A DNA stretch of 51,148 nt from JAHFLD01 sp964367145 (GCA_964367145.1 CAYIWJ010000004.1:1-51148), one strand, 5' to 3'; positions 23,817 through 32,282 are shown, counted from the first letter of the stretch. Notes: generated by a model from the sequence alone, not told the origin. Translations and numbers: made by a program.

Positions 23817-24452
23817 CTACTTGGTAACGAGCCATGCCCGCGACCAGATTCGGTAAACTTGATGATAGCCATTCTCCAACATGAAGCCGAAAGCCAACTC
23901 CTCGCAAGCGAAGTCGCCATCACCGCCAAACTTGCCACCGAGTCCCTTGTCATCCATCCACGATATACCCCAACGCCTCCGCTCCTGCTCGACGAACAAC
24001 CAAAGTGCTTCCACAATAGTCAACTTCTGTTGGGGAAACTTCTCGTACTCGGCATCTGTAAGCGCACCGAACATAAAGCGAAGCCCGAACTTCGAGACGA
24101 CACGCATCTGCACAAGGTAACCATCATTGCCGGGTTGCTTGGATTCTGCGGTAAACACCGCGAAGTCCTTCGACAACTCGTGAACTTTCATGATGCGCAT
24201 GAAGGCCATGAAGTCCGCCCTCGTCACGTCGTTGCCGAAGTAGATGACTCCGCCACATGCTTCTTGCGACGGCGCGCTCGTGAACGGGTTGCTTCCCTTG
24301 TGGTCTTGGTATCCGTAGACACCATTGCCGTAGGGAACGGACTTCGTTAAATCACCAGGCTGAACGCTGAGCTTGTGGTCGGGCCAAATGGACGACGAAA
24401 CACGAACCTTGTTGCCCAGATCGAAAACAATCCTTGTCGGCTCTGTCTGCAT
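23817..24452 (-). CDS. hypothetical soluble protein
   Basis: No recognised family. The 211-residue product begins MQTEPTRIVFDLGNKVRV and is rich in Gly and aromatic residues, without signal peptide or membrane segment. A Trp-rich centre (EALWLFVEQERRRWGISWMDD, split here for reference, about 153-173) and cysteines in QEACGG and FACEEL are visible. AAGGAG (24459-24464) is spaced 6 nt from this ATG and runs into the upstream in-frame ATG at 24458, which decides the start. The strong ribosome-binding site and terminator suggest an efficiently expressed, independently transcribed gene; its codon choice is richer in G and C than its neighbours. Confidence 0.6.
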   Translation of the reverse strand: MQTEPTRIVFDLGNKVRVSSSIWPDHKLSVQPGDLTKSVPYGNGVYGYQDHKGSNPFTSAPSQEACGGVIYFGNDVTRADFMAFMRIMKVHELSKDFAVFTAESKQPGNDGYLVQMRVVSKFGLRFMFGALTDAEYEKFPQQKLTIVEALWLFVEQERRRWGISWMDDKGLGGKFGGDGDFACEELAFGFMLENGYHQVYRIWSRAWLVTK

Positions 24453-24458
24453 TGCCAT

Positions 24459-24464
24459 CTCCTT
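24459..24464 (-). promoter_or_regulatory. Shine-Dalgarno AAGGAG deciding the 24452 start
   Basis: AAGGAG ends 6 nt before ATG at 24450-24452 and directly abuts the alternative ATG at 24456-24458, which would be too close. Confidence 0.7.
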
Positions 24465-24619
24465 TCGATTTTTAGTTTGGAAATGTACTACTTATCCAGC
24501 GATAAGGATATCGCATCATGCCATAAAAGTTGCAGGAACATCAAGCAACGGCGGCCCTCCTTAGATAGATTCCAATGATTAAAAAATTTCTTCCTCCGAA
24601 ATTAAAATCGCAAAATCTG

Positions 24620-24734
24620 GTGCTGGCGGCAGGGAATCTCACGCGCCTCGCTTTTCAAACCCCTCGGTTTGAATAATTCCGCCACGGGAAAACTTCCGTT
24701 TTCCCGACCCCTTTCCGGTTCGATTCCTGCCCCA
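24620..24734 (-). mobile_element. tRNA-3'-end-associated element downstream of tRNA-Met
   Basis: Read on the minus strand, downstream of tRNA-Met. An inverted imperfect copy of the tRNA-Met T-arm (plus strand GGTTCGATTCCTGCCCCA, 24717-24734) comes first. The core (about 24645-24722) follows with two perfect hairpins: GGGAAAAC-GGAA-GTTTTCCC and TTCAAACC-GAGG-GGTTTGAA, joined by GTGGCGGAATTA. The element ends with a 15-bp direct repeat of the tRNA-Met 3' end (CCCTGCCGCCAGCAC, at 24620-24634 and 24783-24797), here followed by CA so that ACCA is encoded. The remaining bases between it and tRNA-Met show nothing else. Confidence 0.7.
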
Positions 24735-24783
24735 AAACATGAAAAACAAAACCAGATGGACAAGCTACCTAATTTTATTTTTG

Positions 24784-24855
24784 TGCTGGCGGCAGGGATC
24801 GAACCTGCGACCTTGGCCTTATGAAAGCCCTGCTCTACCACTGAGCTACGCCAGC
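24784..24855 (-). tRNA. tRNA with CAT anticodon (elongator Met, or Ile after lysidine modification)
   Basis: Acceptor GCTGGCG/CGCCAGC, D-arm GCTC/GAGC, anticodon loop TTCATAA, T-arm GCAGG/CCTGC. The anticodon stem GGGCT/GGCCA has a G-A mismatch at its base and a T-G pair at its top, so it is a weak stem. Discriminator A; CCA not encoded (CAA follows). It is not the initiator, which lies at 25938. Met versus Ile(CAU) cannot be settled from sequence by eye. Confidence 0.9.
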
Positions 24856-24903
24856 AAATTAAGCACAAAAACATCATATTAGATTTTTGCGAAACGCGCA
24901 AAA

Positions 24904-24927
24904 AAACCGGCTACAAAAAGCCGGTTT
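24904..24927 (-). terminator. terminator of the HExxH gene
   Basis: AAACCGGCT pairs with AGCCGGTTT (9 bp) around a six-base loop and is followed on the minus strand by a T-run. It overlaps the stop codon at 24926-24928. Confidence 0.85.
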
Positions 24928-25849
24928 AACAACCCGAATCTTCGCCAGCAATCCAAAGGTAAAGCGCAGACACCTTGCGATCAAAATCCGAAACCTTAAC
25001 ATTCCGCAAATAACGTAAACCGATCGCCATCTGATAATGAAACGCCAATATCGCCCCAAGCAAGTGACCCGAATCGCTCGCGGCAAGCAATTGATCCAGA
25101 TATCGCATATCGGCAGGAGTCAGAGCGAGAATCGCTTCGCGTCCACCACTAATCGATTTTCGCGCCAGAACTTCATCCAAAAAACGACTAAATAATCCAT
25201 TGGTCCCCGCGTCAAAAATCAAAGTCTCCAACTCATACAATCCAACCTCCTCGCGTAACATTTGAGGATTGAGCTCAACTTGAGAAGTTGAACCATGCCA
25301 ATCAAAATTCGAGGCCAGATGTCCCAATTCGTGAAAAAATAAAGCCGCGGCCACCAATTGCGGATAATCTAAAGCGACAGCCACTACCGCCGGCCAATCC
25401 TGTCGGCAATAAAACCGATAGGCGTGTTCACCAACTAAGTCTCGCGGAATATAGCAAAACTCAATCGCTCCCGCCGATAACAAACTATTTTTCTCGCCGC
25501 TAAGCGAACATTCAGCCGAACCCCCGGCGATGGACACCATCGGCACAATTCGCGGTAAAAGTTCGGCGAGTTTCTGCGTTCGCGGCGAAACATCTCTAAA
25601 CCTTGATAGCGCGGCCAGAATCGCGCGATGACGAAAACGCAAACGTAAAATATCCTCATCAGAAAAAGAAGTCGGAGTCCGAGTAAGCCACCACTCGTCA
25701 CCACGCTTCGCTTGAATATAATCCGCGGCCAAGCTCGCCGGAGTCCGCGCGTCAGTCGTAAAAAGACGAATCCCGCAAAAAGCAACAAACCCTGAACCAA
25801 CCGACAAAATCAAAAACCACTTCGCGACGCGAGTTTTAAAAAACCTCAT
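24926..25849 (-). CDS. membrane-anchored protein with HExxH metallopeptidase-like motif
   Basis: The 307-residue product has one N-terminal membrane helix (about 12-31, WFLILSVGSGFVAFCGI) and a large extracytoplasmic part. FFHELGHLAS (about residues 194-203) is an HExxH zinc-binding motif as in metallopeptidases; about 35 residues later LREEVGLYELE could supply a third acidic ligand as in gluzincins. Three or four cysteines occur. AGGAGT (25856-25861) lies 6 nt before ATG at 25849, which decides the start over an upstream ATG at 25906. Substrate unknown. Its terminator overlaps the stop codon. Confidence 0.65.
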   Translation of the reverse strand: MRFFKTRVAKWFLILSVGSGFVAFCGIRLFTTDARTPASLAADYIQAKRGDEWWLTRTPTSFSDEDILRLRFRHRAILAALSRFRDVSPRTQKLAELLPRIVPMVSIAGGSAECSLSGEKNSLLSAGAIEFCYIPRDLVGEHAYRFYCRQDWPAVVAVALDYPQLVAAALFFHELGHLASNFDWHGSTSQVELNPQMLREEVGLYELETLIFDAGTNGLFSRFLDEVLARKSISGGREAILALTPADMRYLDQLLAASDSGHLLGAILAFHYQMAIGLRYLRNVKVSDFDRKVSALYLWIAGEDSGC

Positions 25850-25855
25850 TCCAAA

Positions 25856-25862
25856 ACTCCTT
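25856..25862 (-). promoter_or_regulatory. Shine-Dalgarno AAGGAGT deciding the 25849 start
   Basis: AAGGAGT on the minus strand is spaced 6 nt from ATG 25847-25849. No comparable site precedes the longer open frame's ATG at 25906. Confidence 0.7.
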
Positions 25863-25937
25863 GGTAAAAATTTTAAAGTTCTAAGCCCAGCATACCGCCG
25901 ATCCAAAAAACCACCTGTGTAAAAAACTTATCCCGTG

Positions 25938-26011
25938 TTCCGGGGGCAGGATTTGAACCTGCGACCTTCTGGTTATGAGCCAGACGAGCTACCGGGCTGC
26001 TCTACCCCGGG
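25938..26011 (-). tRNA. initiator tRNA-fMet (CAT)
   Basis: It has the initiator hallmarks: unpaired C1-A72, the D-loop AGCCCGGTA, anticodon arm TCTGG-CTCATAA-CCAGA and T-arm GCAGG-TTCAAAT-CCTGC. The discriminator is A; CCA is not encoded (CAC follows). Confidence 0.95.
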
Positions 26012-26118
26012 ATAAAAACACCGCCAAAAAAACCAAGCTTGGCGACAGCAAGGAGTATATCTTAATTTTGACATCATGTAAACGATATGGAAGAATGCAC
26101 GTGGCTCTTTCAAAATGA

Positions 26119-26913
26119 ATGCGTACCATTCTCATCGGGAGTTACCGCATGCAAATTCAGGGAATGGAAAAGAACGGCCAGCTGTTGCTCACATTTGACA
26201 ATGTCAGCCCGAAAAAAGTCACTCGTCTGATGGTTCCGCTTTACGGTGGATCTCGTAATAATCGGCGAGGCAAGACTTTGCCGACCATGATGGAAATCGC
26301 CAGAATAGCCAATGGCGGTCTAATCGCGGCCTTTGACTTTCGAGGTATGAACCAAGGCGAAGATTTTTTGGAAAGCGGACTGCACACGCGGATTGAGGAT
26401 GCTCGCACCAACTTGGCTAAGCTCAAAAAAGAATATGCTCCCCCCGAAATCATAGTCGTCGCCGAAAGTATGGGCGGCTATATCGGGAGCCACTTGACCG
26501 ATCTCTTGGGCAAAGGCGACACCATGATTTTGGTGGCACCAGCCGCTTACGACAAAAAAGTCGTGACGGAAAAGATTCCTTTTGGCGCGCGATTCACAGA
26601 AGCCATTCGACGAGAAGGAAGCTGGCAAGAGTCAGATGCCTGGGACAACATGGCCAGATTCAACGGAAAATTGCTCGTTCTACAATGGGGCGCCGATGAG
26701 GTCGTCCCTCGCGAAATACCGCAAATGTATTTCGAAGCCGCCAAACAAGCGCAAGGAAAAACTTTAATCATGGCCCAGAACTTCACTCACAAGAGTATTT
26801 TTGGAACCCACGAAGACGCCGCCAATCCCAATACGCCCGAATTCGTCGCCCTGCGAGAAATCGCAGGTTGGCTCGAACGAATGAGATTAGCTCACCACTC
26901 AACCCGGCATTAA
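26119..26913 (+). CDS. alpha/beta hydrolase
   Basis: The 264-residue product has alpha/beta-hydrolase landmarks. The nucleophile elbow is VAESMGGYIGS (about residues 113-123, Ser in the AESMG position). An Asp lies in LQWGADEVVP (about 193-202) and a His in QNFTHKSIFG (about 218-227), in the order expected for a Ser-Asp-His triad. AFDFRGMNQGED (about 70-81) matches the oxyanion-loop region seen in dienelactone-hydrolase and lysophospholipase-like proteins. No signal peptide. Substrate unknown. The start could lie at Met11 or Met16. A terminator begins at the stop codon. Confidence 0.8.
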   Translation: MRTILIGSYRMQIQGMEKNGQLLLTFDNVSPKKVTRLMVPLYGGSRNNRRGKTLPTMMEIARIANGGLIAAFDFRGMNQGEDFLESGLHTRIEDARTNLAKLKKEYAPPEIIVVAESMGGYIGSHLTDLLGKGDTMILVAPAAYDKKVVTEKIPFGARFTEAIRREGSWQESDAWDNMARFNGKLLVLQWGADEVVPREIPQMYFEAAKQAQGKTLIMAQNFTHKSIFGTHEDAANPNTPEFVALREIAGWLERMRLAHHSTRH

Positions 26914-26921
26914 GCCGGGTT
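26901..26921 (+). terminator. terminator of the hydrolase gene
   Basis: AACCCGGC and GCCGGGTT form an 8-bp stem followed by TTTTTATC on the plus strand; the stop codon lies in the loop. Confidence 0.88.
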
Positions 26922-26987
26922 TTTTATCAAACAAATTCGCCAAAAACTACTTGCCCTTAACCGGCGAAAGTTTATACTCAAAAAAAC

Positions 26988-28304
26988 ATGAAAATCGCCA
27001 TCTTGGGCTTCGGCGCCGAAGGAAAATCAGCTCTGCGCTTTATTATGTCTCACCCAACCTATCGCGCGGCCGAAGTTTTTGTTCTTGACCGCAACCCCAA
27101 AACATCCGCCGGCATTCCGACAGCCGTGGCCAAAAAAATAAAACTGCGCGTCGGCAAAAACTATCTCGCCGATATTGCAAGCTATAATCTAATCATCCGC
27201 TCCCCTGGTATCCCGTTCAAAACTCCGGAGCTTCAAACTGCCGCAAAAAACACCTCCATTCTTACCAGCGCTACCAAAATATTTTTTGAAGAAATTAACC
27301 GGCAAAAACCTAAGCCACTTCTAATCGGCGTTAGTGGTACCAAGGGCAAAAGCACGACGAGCACGGCCATCTATCAAATTCTTAAACAAGCCGGCAAAAA
27401 AGTAGCGCTTGCCGGTAACATTGGGATTCCCATGCTGGATATCGTAAAAACCAAGCCGACTCCAGAAATAATCATTCTGGAACTCTCCAGCTTTCAACTA
27501 CAGGATCTCCAAACCTCGCCCGACATCGCGGTTTTCGTGGATATTTTTCCCGATCACTTAGACAGCCATCAAAGCCTCGGAGAATATTTCAAAGCCAAGT
27601 CAAACCTCACCGCTTTTCAATCCGCAAACCAACCAGTCTTCTTTTTCGCCGACAATAAAAATGTTGCGAAAATCTTAAAACATAGCCCGGCGGAACGCCA
27701 TCCGGTAATTCCCAGTGCCGACACTCCGCTAAAAAATCTAGACCTTGCCGCCGCAGTCTGTCGCTACCTAAAAATTTCAGAAATCGTGATCCAAGAAACA
27801 AACAAAAAATTCAAAGGCTTGGAGCACCGATTGGAACTTGTCCGCCAGATTAAAACCAAAACCGGCACCATTAAATTCATCAACGACTCGGCCGCCACCA
27901 ACCCGGGTAGCACCATTGCGGCAATTCGCGCCCAAGAAGAAGCAACCATTCTGCTCTTGGGTGGTAAAGATAAAAACCTCTCCTATGCCGAATTAGCCAA
28001 AGCCATCAATAAGTCTAAAGTCTGTAAAATTATTCTCTACGGCGAAAATCGGCAAAAAATAAACTCCGCTCTTACTCAAAAAAACATCGCGCAAAAAATA
28101 GTCAGCGTCAAAAACCTAAAATCAGCCTTTAGCGCGGCCTTAAAAGACGCGCCCAAAATCCTCGCCATCAACCCAAAACCAACCGAACTCTGCATTCTCT
28201 TCTCCCCCGCCTCCGCCAGTTTTGATCAATTCAACAATGCCAAAGAACGAGGGCAATACTTCAAAAAACTAGTCCGCGCGCTTAACCATAAGCACTTGGA
28301 ATAG
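26988..28304 (+). CDS. murD: UDP-N-acetylmuramoylalanine--D-glutamate ligase
   Basis: MurD adds D-Glu to UDP-MurNAc-L-Ala in the cytoplasmic stage of peptidoglycan synthesis. The 438-residue product has an N-terminal Rossmann-like domain (MKIAILGFGAEGKSALRF), the ATP loop GVSGTKGKSTTSTAI (about 112-126) followed by LAGNIGIPML, and the conserved ELSSFQL. FINDSAATNPGSTIAAI (about 300-316) and LLLGGKDKNLSY mark the C-terminal domain. Length is standard. No other mur genes are in the window. tRNA-Asp follows 30 nt downstream. Confidence 0.95.
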   Translation: MKIAILGFGAEGKSALRFIMSHPTYRAAEVFVLDRNPKTSAGIPTAVAKKIKLRVGKNYLADIASYNLIIRSPGIPFKTPELQTAAKNTSILTSATKIFFEEINRQKPKPLLIGVSGTKGKSTTSTAIYQILKQAGKKVALAGNIGIPMLDIVKTKPTPEIIILELSSFQLQDLQTSPDIAVFVDIFPDHLDSHQSLGEYFKAKSNLTAFQSANQPVFFFADNKNVAKILKHSPAERHPVIPSADTPLKNLDLAAAVCRYLKISEIVIQETNKKFKGLEHRLELVRQIKTKTGTIKFINDSAATNPGSTIAAIRAQEEATILLLGGKDKNLSYAELAKAINKSKVCKIILYGENRQKINSALTQKNIAQKIVSVKNLKSAFSAALKDAPKILAINPKPTELCILFSPASASFDQFNNAKERGQYFKKLVRALNHKHLE

Positions 28305-28333
28305 CGAGCCGTTTGGTATAAGATGTTTCCATT

Positions 28334-28411
28334 GCGGACGTAGCTTAGCTGGTCCAAAGCGCTACCCTGTCACGGTAGAGATCGCCGGTTCAAATCCGGT
28401 CGTCCGCGCCA
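28334..28411 (+). tRNA. tRNA-Asp (anticodon GTC), CCA encoded
   Basis: Acceptor GCGGACG/CGTCCGC, anticodon arm CTACC-CTGTCAC-GGTAG, T-arm GCCGG-TTCAAAT-CCGGT. Discriminator G followed by encoded CCA (28409-28411). A TATAAG box lies about 17 nt upstream. An 18-nt copy of its 3' end recurs at 28541. Confidence 0.95.
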
Positions 28412-28558
28412 ACTTTGACATTCAATCCAAAAAAAATGATTTGAACGGGAAAGGGGTCGGGAAAACGGGAGTTTTCCCGTGGCGGAATTATTCAAACCGA
28501 AGGGTTTGAAAACGCAGGCCGCAAAGCGGTCGAGTAGTGAAAATCCGGTCGTCCGCGC
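28412..28558 (+). mobile_element. tRNA-3'-end-associated element downstream of tRNA-Asp
   Basis: Same architecture as the element at 24620. After a short spacer comes ATTTGAACGGG, an inverted match to the tRNA-Asp T-loop GTTCAAAT. The core (about 28443-28520) has hairpins GGGAAAAC-GGGA-GTTTTCCC and TTCAAACC-GAAG-GGTTTGAA, joined by the same GTGGCGGAATTA. A third hairpin GGCCGC-AAA-GCGGTC follows only here. The element ends with AAATCCGGTCGTCCGCGC (28541-28558), an exact 18-bp direct repeat of the tRNA-Asp 3' end (28392-28409). No integrase is present. The remaining bases up to the ZIP gene show nothing else. Confidence 0.75.
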
Positions 28559-28617
28559 AATTAGTTCGACAGAGCAAACAACAGTCTTTCAATCAAATAA
28601 AACTAAAAATTTAAAAC

Positions 28618-29340
28618 ATGGTTATCATTCTTGGTCTCGCAACGGTTGTCTCTACTTTTTTAGGCGGACTTTTCGCTCTACGATTTAGAGACAAACTTCA
28701 TCTCGTGCTCGGCTTTAGCGCCGGCGCCATTATCGGTGTTACCTTTTTTGATCTCTTGCCCGAAGCTATCGAGCTTGGCGGCGAACGCTTTGGCGTCAGC
28801 GCCATCACCTCCATCATCGCCATTGGTTATCTCGCCTTTATGATTTTAGATCGAGTAGTTATGCTTTACGCCCATCATGACGACGAGGGCGAAAAGACAC
28901 ATACTCATCGCGGAACCTTAGGAGCCGGCAGTCTTTCTTTTCATAGCTTGTTAGATGGCATCGCAATCGGTCTCGCCTTTCAGGTTTCTAACGCCGTTGG
29001 CGCCATCATCGCCACCGCCGTTTTAGTGCATGATTTTTCGGATGGCTTAAACACGGTCAACCTTGTTCTCAAAAACCACGGTAGTCATCAAAAAGCGCTC
29101 CGTTGGCTCGTGGTTGATTCCTTAACTCCAGTCCTGGGCGTTATCTCAACCTTATTCTTTAGCGTCCCAACCGAAGTCTTGGGCGTTATCCTAGCAGTTT
29201 TTTGCGGCTTCTTCCTCTACATCGGAACAAGCGACCTGCTCCCCGAAAGCTATCACAATCACCCTCGGCACTTAACTACCGTCATGACCGTAGCCGGAGT
29301 GGTGGTACTCTACATTGCCATCAAACTTGCCGGAGTTTAG
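28618..29340 (+). CDS. ZIP-family divalent metal transporter
   Basis: The 240-residue product has about seven or eight hydrophobic segments. The ZIP signature is present: SFHSLLDGIAIGLAF (about residues 104-118) in one helix and LVHDFSDGLN (about 138-147) in the next, supplying the His, Asp and Glu metal ligands. A His/Asp-rich cytoplasmic loop (AHHDDEGEKTHTHRG, about 82-96) lies between helices 3 and 4. It probably imports zinc, iron or manganese. Its stop codon overlaps that of the opposing gene at 29337. Confidence 0.88.
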   Translation: MVIILGLATVVSTFLGGLFALRFRDKLHLVLGFSAGAIIGVTFFDLLPEAIELGGERFGVSAITSIIAIGYLAFMILDRVVMLYAHHDDEGEKTHTHRGTLGAGSLSFHSLLDGIAIGLAFQVSNAVGAIIATAVLVHDFSDGLNTVNLVLKNHGSHQKALRWLVVDSLTPVLGVISTLFFSVPTEVLGVILAVFCGFFLYIGTSDLLPESYHNHPRHLTTVMTVAGVVVLYIAIKLAGV

Positions 29341-29867
29341 GCCGAATCAAGTAATTCCAGACCTTGAAATGCTTCGCGATATGCACGCAAAGCATTCACC
29401 GTTTCTTTCTTAGTTAGAGGCATCTCTGGTTCAGCCGCAACTCGCTCGGAAAACGCGTGCGCCTGTTTAAGCGCCTCAATATTCTTTACAACTTCCGGCG
29501 TTACTTGTTCCAGTCGCTCATAAACGCTCGTTCCCCGATAACCCGCCAATTTCAAAACTTCGTCAAAAATTTTTCCGGCCAGCATGAGCGCTTTACGCCA
29601 ATCTTCGGGATTGTCCGAGCGCACCAAACGTAAAATCTTTTTCCAACCGCGAATTGAATCTTTGCGATATAGATCTCCACCGCGAAAAATTTGGGTGTAG
29701 GCATCATAAAAATCAAAAGCATACTGCGCCTTAATACTTACCACCACGCTCAAAACGATGAATAAAAGCGACAATAAGACCGAAGCAATCTTCAAAGTCG
29801 GCAAAGCCGGACTAAGAATAAACTCAAAAAAAGCCCTAACCTTAAGCAAAAAATCAAGCAAAATCAT
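29337..29867 (-). CDS. conserved hypothetical membrane protein
   Basis: The 176-residue product has one membrane helix (about 25-45), preceded by an amphipathic N-terminus, and a cytosolic helical domain. The motifs GYRGTSVYERLEQVTP and KKETVNALRAYREAFQGLE are of a kind I associate with parcubacterial hypothetical proteins, without a known function. Its ATG overlaps the gatA stop codon (29864-29867), so it is translationally coupled to gatA and is the last gene of the series. Confidence 0.65.
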   Translation of the reverse strand: MILLDFLLKVRAFFEFILSPALPTLKIASVLLSLLFIVLSVVVSIKAQYAFDFYDAYTQIFRGGDLYRKDSIRGWKKILRLVRSDNPEDWRKALMLAGKIFDEVLKLAGYRGTSVYERLEQVTPEVVKNIEALKQAHAFSERVAAEPEMPLTKKETVNALRAYREAFQGLELLDSA

Positions 29868-31330
29868 AGAGTTTTAAGCGCTACCGCCTGTTCATAATAA
29901 CTGCCGGCATTAATGAGTTTAGCCTCGGCAAAATGTGGCGCCATCAGTTGAAAGCCGATCGGCAAAACGCCGACTGGCAAAGCGGCCGGAATTGAGATCG
30001 CCGGAATACCCGCCAAATTAGCCGGAATCGTAAATATATCCGAAAGATACATAGAAAGCGGGTCACTCGTTTTTTCGCCCAGTTTAAAAGCCGGCGTTGG
30101 TGTCGTCGGTGCCAAAATTAAATCCACCTCACGAAAAGCTTGCAAAAAATCATCTTTAATTAAACGTCGAACCTTCTGCGCCTTGCTGTAATAAGCATCG
30201 TAGTAGCCAGAAGAAAGAACAAAAGTCCCCAAAATAATTCGCCGTTTAGCCTCGCGCCCAAATCCGCGACTTCGATTTTCTAGATAAAGCTCTCCAAGTT
30301 TAGACGACCGACTAACACCAGAAACCGGAGCATAACGTAAGCCGTCAAACCGAGCCAAATTAGAACTTACCTCCGCCGGCATAATAATATAATAATCGGA
30401 AAGGGCGTACTTCGTATGCGGTAAAAAAATCTTTTTGAACTTCACGCCAAAACTTTTATAAACCCCAATCACTCGATCAATCGCTACCCGCACCGACTCT
30501 TCCAGCCCGTCAACAAAATATTCCTCCGGTAAACCAAAAGTCATATTCCGTAATTTCTCAAAATTCAATTCAAAATCGCTCGCCGGATAAGACGGGTCAC
30601 TGGTAGTCGCGTCTTTTAAATCGCGCCCAGCAATCGCCCGAAAAACAATCGCGGCATCAGCCACCGTCCGAGTAATTGGCCCAATCTGATCCAAACTGGA
30701 AGCCATCGCTGTAAGTCCATAGCGCGAAACAGCGCCATAAGTCGGTTTGAGTCCAACCACCCCGCAAAAAGCCGCCGGTTGGCGAATTGATCCACCAGTA
30801 TCCGACCCCAAAGCCGCTAGCGCCATATGTGCCGCAACCGCCGCCGCCGAACCACCCGAAGAACCACCCGGAACACGGGCAATATCATGCGGATTTTTCG
30901 TTTTTTTAAAAGCCGAGTTTTCGGTTGATGATCCCATGGCAAACTCATCCATATTGGTCTTGCCCAAAAAAACCGCTCCCTGCTCTCGCATTCTAGAAAT
31001 AACCGTGGCATCGTACGCGGCGGAATATTCGGCCAAAATTTTTGAGCCTGATGTCGCCAGCTCTCCTTTTACTAAAATAGCGTCCTTGATGCCAAACGGT
31101 ACGCCTGCCAGCAACTTTAAATCCTCGCCTCTCGCTATCGCCAAGTCAGCCTCCTCCGCCTGAAGCATTGCCCCCCGTCCGTTAACCGAGAGATAAGCGC
31201 CAATCTCCGAATCACGGGAGTCAATGTGATCAAGATAAGCCTTGGTGATTTCTCCCGCGCTAAATTCCTTGCGCCGAAAACCCTCGTGCAACGAAGCAAT
31301 GGTTAAATTATGCAAAGAATGGTGCGGCAT
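29864..31330 (-). CDS. gatA: Asp-tRNA(Asn)/Glu-tRNA(Gln) amidotransferase subunit A
   Basis: GatA is the amidase that releases ammonia from glutamine for GatB. The 488-residue product has the amidase signature: GVPFGIKDAILVKG (about 76-89, catalytic Lys), the Gly/Ser-rich GGSSGGSAAAVAA (about 154-166) and SDTGGSIRQPAAFCGVVGLKPTYG (landmark, about 173-196) with the cis-Ser/Ser/Lys triad. Length is standard. It lies 8 nt after gatC. Confidence 0.97.
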   Translation of the reverse strand: MPHHSLHNLTIASLHEGFRRKEFSAGEITKAYLDHIDSRDSEIGAYLSVNGRGAMLQAEEADLAIARGEDLKLLAGVPFGIKDAILVKGELATSGSKILAEYSAAYDATVISRMREQGAVFLGKTNMDEFAMGSSTENSAFKKTKNPHDIARVPGGSSGGSAAAVAAHMALAALGSDTGGSIRQPAAFCGVVGLKPTYGAVSRYGLTAMASSLDQIGPITRTVADAAIVFRAIAGRDLKDATTSDPSYPASDFELNFEKLRNMTFGLPEEYFVDGLEESVRVAIDRVIGVYKSFGVKFKKIFLPHTKYALSDYYIIMPAEVSSNLARFDGLRYAPVSGVSRSSKLGELYLENRSRGFGREAKRRIILGTFVLSSGYYDAYYSKAQKVRRLIKDDFLQAFREVDLILAPTTPTPAFKLGEKTSDPLSMYLSDIFTIPANLAGIPAISIPAALPVGVLPIGFQLMAPHFAEAKLINAGSYYEQAVALKTL

Positions 31331-31338
31331 AAAAAAAA

Positions 31339-31632
31339 TTACTCAAAAACCGGCGGCACCACCAAAAAACCGTCTCGCTCTTCCGGAAAAGCATCTCTCA
31401 ACTCTTCCGCCGGAAATAATTTAACCCCTGGCGCGTCTTCTCGAAACACATTTTTTAAATCGGTGCCACCGGCTACCGGAACTACGCCATCGGTCGACAA
31501 GGTCACCAGCTCGGCAAAATGATCCAAAATCTTTTTTAGATCAGCCAAAAGAACGGTCGCCTCATCCGGATCAAGACGCAAACGCGCCAATTTCGCCAGA
31601 TGAGCTAATGAAGTGGGTGTAATCTCGGCCAT
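31339..31632 (-). CDS. gatC: Asp-tRNA(Asn)/Glu-tRNA(Gln) amidotransferase subunit C
   Basis: The 97-residue product wraps GatA and GatB in the transamidosome. It has the family pattern: an N-terminal LAHLAKLARLRLDPDE helix, a KKILDHFAELVTLSTDGV second helix and the C-terminal FREDAPG followed by FPEERDGFLVVPPVFE. Directly upstream of gatA. Confidence 0.94.
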   Translation of the reverse strand: MAEITPTSLAHLAKLARLRLDPDEATVLLADLKKILDHFAELVTLSTDGVVPVAGGTDLKNVFREDAPGVKLFPAEELRDAFPEERDGFLVVPPVFE

Positions 31633-31638
31633 GTTGAT

Positions 31639-32271
31639 TTAAGCGGCGTGGGAGTATTTTAACTCAAACATCAAACTACTAACAATATTCTCCGCCTGAC
31701 GCTTCATAAAATCAGCCCGCTTCTCTGCGTCCATTGCGGTATAATCTTCAAACGATGGCAGGTACAAAACCGCATTAGCCTTACCACCATGCTCCGCCTT
31801 GTCTGGATTTTGAGTTAGATCAAGCGTAACCACGGCTTGTCTATAACCCTCTGCTAGCGAACGCTGGTTTAACGGAACCGAAAATTCAAAAAATGAGTCC
31901 ACTCCATGCAAACGATCTAAATGACTGCCCAAAGCGTTGAACATTCTAACTCCATGTTTTGTAAAAGCATCTTGCAAAGCCCCAGCAACCAATGGGGATA
32001 AATCATCTTGATGTTCCGTAAGACGCCTCTCCAACTCCTCGCAAACGGCAAAGTGAAGATCGTTTGGAAAAGAGGTCGGCTTGGCCGGTGGATCATTCGG
32101 ATCCCAGTCCTCCGGCTGATTATCTCTAACCAGCTTCATCGCTTCACGAAAATTAAGATATCGACCGTCATAGCGCGCCTCGTGTGGCACCCCATACCCC
32201 AACAAATCCCACTCCAGCTCGTGGCCAGTATATTTCTTTTCCGGTCTCATCAGACCGCCTTCGCGTAACAT
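31639..32271 (-). CDS. conserved hypothetical protein
   Basis: No recognised family. The 210-residue soluble product starts MLREGGLMRPEKKYTGHELEWD or, equally likely, at the Met eight codons in (32250). It has an acidic/aromatic N-terminal half with a DNQPEDWDPNDPPAKP segment and a mixed C-terminal half. No signal peptide or membrane segment. It lies 6 nt before gatC and 11 nt after ligA, so it is co-transcribed with both. The gene order gives no functional clue. Confidence 0.6.
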   Translation of the reverse strand: MLREGGLMRPEKKYTGHELEWDLLGYGVPHEARYDGRYLNFREAMKLVRDNQPEDWDPNDPPAKPTSFPNDLHFAVCEELERRLTEHQDDLSPLVAGALQDAFTKHGVRMFNALGSHLDRLHGVDSFFEFSVPLNQRSLAEGYRQAVVTLDLTQNPDKAEHGGKANAVLYLPSFEDYTAMDAEKRADFMKRQAENIVSSLMFELKYSHAA

Positions 32272-32282
32272 ACCCCATCATC

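Noticed and set aside
24602..24901. 99-residue frame containing SVVEQGFHKAKVAGSIPA
   Set aside because: It reads straight through tRNA-Met and the tRNA-linked element. This peptide is a familiar translation artefact of tRNA genes.
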